A stretch of 64,000 nucleotides of DNA from Dallia pectoralis (Eukaryota; Chordata; Actinopteri; Esociformes; Umbridae): positions 7,181,764-7,245,763 of the forward strand of contig CM055754.1 in assembly GCA_029465975.1 (NCBI GenBank), written 5' to 3'. The notes below the pieces were generated by a model. The model saw only the letters and a list, made by a program, of their open reading frames with translations, was not told the DNA's origin and did not search any database. Shown piece by piece: positions 60,800 through 64,000 of this stretch; the stretch's first letter is position 1; each line of letters starts with the position of its first letter. The translations under genes were made by a program, and so were the position numbers.

Positions 60800-61336
60800 A
60801 CCCGTCAGAGCTGCACGTCGTTACAATTTCTCACAAGAAAACCGAGTTGAAGCCTACGTCATTTTGGCACAAACTGAGGAAAGCAGTGAAATTATGCATG
60901 TAATTCATCACCTGATCAGACATAAATGCCTGTTGACGTTAAGTTTTAACTTAGTGGACAAGAGAGAAATGGGATTACAGAAGGCTGCATGTGGCTGAGA
61001 GACACTGGGTAAAGTGAATCTGGTTAGCATGAAAAGACTGCTTGATTTACCAGTGTAGTGGATAATAAACTCAGTCTTTATTCTTCCAGTGTAGTGAAAG
61101 TTCATGAGATGCTAGCTAACTAACTGGCTAACGTCACCCGATTTGCAATGACGGCCAAGCCAAACCACTGACGTAAAAGGGAAGGCTTTCTTAATTGTGG
61201 GGTAGAAGAACAGTAAAGAACTGTGGCTAGCCACCCATAAAATGCATCGCCAACAAAGAAAACCCAGTTAACTAAATTGAATTAAAAAACAAAGTAAAAG
61301 ATTTTCCCAAATTATATAATAATTGTCCCATTGTTT
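60800..61336. other. unannotated interval
   Basis: No recognisable gene or repeat up to the LINE tail. Confidence 0.4.
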
Positions 61337-62400
61337 TAGATTAGATTCAACTTTATTGTCATTGGAGAGTACAAATATAGTACCTCGAAATGCAGTTTGC
61401 ATCCAACCAGAAGTGCAAAAGAGCCGTGCAAAAAGATGACGTACAGTGTGAGGATGTGCAATTGACATGGATGAGTAAATGTGCAACAATGTAGCAAATT
61501 GTAAATGTGCAGAGGGCAACACCAGCGGAGAACATCAGTGCAGATGGTAAACAGATAGTACAAACGATAAGCATTGTGTAAAAGTGTAATACATAGGCTA
61601 GTAGTGTGCAGGGCCAGAGGTAGCTAGAGGAGTACCACAGGATGTATTGTGGAAATGGCAGATCAAGTACATAATTTAGCAGCGTGTAGGCAAGAGGTTG
61701 CAATGGGGGTACAACAGTACATTGTGGAAATTGCAGATAAAATGTATAAATAGCAGTGTGAATGCGAGGTTACCGAAGGGTTTCAGAGTTCAGTATGTTA
61801 ACAGCAGTAGGGAAGAAACTGTTTCTTGCCTGATGTCAGGGGGGGTAAACAGTTTATGGCTTGGGTGTTTGGGGTCCCTGATAATGCCACACGCTCTCCG
61901 CAAACAGCGCTTGTGCTGGAAGTCTTTGATGGCGGGGAGCTGGACACCAACGATGTGCTGGGCGGTGTTCACCACCCGCTCCAGGGACGTACGGTCGGCC
62001 ACAGAGCACCGTTATACCAGGCTGTGGCAGAGTAGGTTAGAATGCTCCGATCTGTACAGAGGTAAAAGTTTACCAGGATGTTAGTAGATGGGTGGGTCTT
62101 CTTCAGCTTCCTAAAGAAGTACAGGCGCTGTTGGGCCTTTTTGACTAGGGTTGTGGTGTTGTGGGACCAGGATAGGTTGTTGGGGATGTGGACACCCAGG
62201 AATGTGTATCTGGCCACACGTTCCACCGTGGTCTCTTCAATGAGAACTAGGGCATGTATACAGCGATTTGTCTTTCTGTAATCCACAATCAGTTCTTTGG
62301 GTTTCTTGGCATTGATGGCCAGGTTGTTATCTGCACACCAAACCACTAGGTGGTTGATATCCTCTCAGTAGGTAGTTCAGGTTCAGGGTGGAGGAGGTGA
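61337..62400 (-). pseudogene. Rex1/CR1-L2-type LINE, 3' part of RT plus 3' UTR
   Basis: The minus strand encodes, in broken frames, WCADNNLAINAKKPKELIVD then YRKTNR (62340-62270), VERVARYTFLGVHIPNNLSW, LVKKAQQRLYFFRKLKKTHP, and after a frame change LERVVNTAQHIVGVQLPAIK (about 61980-61920) and RRACGIIRDPKHPSHKLF. This is the region after the catalytic FADD box and the C-terminal end of a LINE RT. The 3' UTR runs to 61337, where the reverse strand ends CAATGACAATAAAGTTGAAT then CTAA, a typical fish LINE 3' end. Endonuclease and the catalytic box are missing, so the copy is 5'-truncated and inactive. It is better preserved than the relative at 3.4-4.1 kb. Confidence 0.85.
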
Positions 62401-64000
62401 GGTTGTCCAATTAGTTAGGAAGTCTAGATAGAGTCCAGTCGCAAAGAGAGGGGCTGATCCCAAGGTCTTGGTGTTTGGTAACCAGACTGTATTGACACAA
62501 TGGTTGTGGTCTTGAAGCACGTGTGGACAACCGCCAGGGACAGTGACAGTAAAATCAGCTTTAGATGGCAAATGATGATGATTTGTTGTGATTGAATGTC
62601 TTTATGTCTGTGTGTCACGTATACATCACCTGCAGTGTATATAGAGATCTAATAACACTATCTGTAAGATGTAAATCTATGTGCCCAAACTCACACAATT
62701 ATTCCATAGTGTTTGTTTATTAACCCACTACAGACAAACTAGGAAAGGCCTCGACGACATATCGTTCGACTGTTAAAAAAAGAATGTACTTCAACAAATG
62801 CCATAACTTGTCTTCATGACAATTCCCCTCTTTTCCCCCCGTTCCACGAAACCTTACAACAATAATCTGTATCGACAGCGCTGGCTCCTCTCCTCCATGT
62901 CCGATGATAGTGGACTTGCAGCACTTCTGAGGGTAAAACCTCACATCTACTTCAGTCTCGTTACGCCGCACGGGGACGTATTCCGCCCAGCGATTTCAAT
63001 TACAGCCTGTGTGCCATGAAATATTGAGAGAGCGCACGAGACTTCACTGCGTGCAAGCGTCTCAAGAGAGCAGGAAGCACCCAAGGCTGTCTTTGATCAA
63101 TTATTTGGGATTCATTATTTTCCTTTTTTCATCTTCATGTACCAGTCTCTCTGTTGCCTGTGGTCCACGGTCGCTTGAGTAACGTTTGTGTAATTGTCTA
63201 AATGTAACATGTATTTCGAAATGTCGGTAGGATTTTGTGTGTAGAAGACAGTTGTGCATCACACGTGTGTGTGCTGAAGTTTCTTCTTTCTGCAGATTCT
63301 CTCTCTCTTGGAATGTACCCAGAAAAATTTGAATTTGCGTGACTTCAGATTATGATGAGAAGGGGTGTACTGTTTTTCCGACACAGTTCATCGGTTCATA
63401 GATGTAAAGAATAACTCGAGTCGTAGGCAACATTTAATAGGACGGACCCTAGCGCCATGTAGAAAGTGGAGTGACTGCATGAGTATGCATATGGAACTAT
63501 CCAGGTATCTCTACCATAGAGATAGTATCTCTATGGTGGAGGGCCTGATTATTTACTGGTAGTCTTATCATCTACACACATTCACAAATGTCTTTCATCT
63601 TAAGAAGTTTTCTCATTGACATTTTAGGTCATACAAACCTTCAGAAGAGCGAACATAGTGTCTGACTAAAGTGCATTCATGTATAATGCTTTCAAAACAA
63701 ATACCAAATGATTGAGTTTTATTTTGTCCATAAACCGAAATTAAACGTAATGTGGGTCAGAAACGTCTTTTAAAGTATGTTATTATTCAGTGGTGCTGTG
63801 AGCATTACATTTTTGTCATTTACTTGTATTCCATTCATTCATATATTCAATGTATTCAGGAGAATGTCTGCTGTTTGTTTCATCTGTTCACTAAAGACCT
63901 TTATGGCAAATGAATACACCTTAAACTGATTACAAAAACTATTATAAATATTCAGTCAGACGAATAGTTTATAGGCAGAAATATAATGCATTTTTATATT
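62401..64000. other. unannotated interval at the right edge
   Basis: No gene recognised. An inverted repeat lies at 63509-63541. Confidence 0.4.
63509..63541. repeat. inverted repeat, 16-bp arms with one mismatch, 1-nt centre
   Basis: ACCATAGAGATA and TATCTCTATGGT pair perfectly around a single G. Three further pairs continue beyond one mismatch (CTC/GAG). Confidence 0.9.

Overview
This is vertebrate nuclear DNA, almost certainly from a teleost fish. The window is AT-rich, has no operons, and holds no intact host gene that I can recognise. It is full of decayed transposons typical of fish genomes: several Tc1/mariner relics, L2/Maui-like and Rex1/CR1-like LINE fragments, a tRNA-derived SINE, a hAT relic, a Ty3/gypsy-like reverse transcriptase relic and a DIRS-like tyrosine recombinase relic. 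I cannot name the species. The window reads as intergenic or deep intronic sequence.

Layout. 0.3-2.8 kb is one 2.5-kb DNA-transposon-like element with inverted ends. On its minus strand it carries what looks like a small spliced gene with an acidic repeat exon. 3.4-5.2 kb is a LINE fragment abutting Tc1 pieces. 7.5-10.1 kb holds two more Tc1 relics. 10.8-13.0 kb is a long degenerate L2/Maui-like LINE. 13.6-22.5 kb has short TGTCACG-ended elements, a 55-bp tandem repeat, a hAT relic, a Tc1 relic and a gypsy-like RT relic. 26.7-31.3 kb has a DIRS recombinase relic, three Tc1 pieces and a SINE. Long stretches between these contain nothing recognisable.

Two minisatellites dominate the rest. At 36.3-37.8 kb there are 34 copies of a 43-bp unit, apparently grown out of a dispersed fish repeat. 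At 46.5-54.3 kb there is a 7.8-kb array of a 14-bp unit. Its first 500 units keep a perfect 14-bp phase over exactly 7,000 bp. It then changes to a mixture of 14-bp and 19-bp units. The 14-bp period lacks plus-strand stops, so it creates reading frames up to about 2,600 codons long in all three plus frames at once. These are almost certainly by-products of the repeat, not genes. The order of unit variants shows large internal block duplications.

From 54.7 to 62.4 kb there are further LINE-derived pieces, a short templated insertion with a 15-bp flanking duplication, a perfect hairpin and a 12-bp tandem repeat. The final 1.6 kb has no recognisable gene. No set of genes here works together. The window records transposon decay and tandem-repeat growth.
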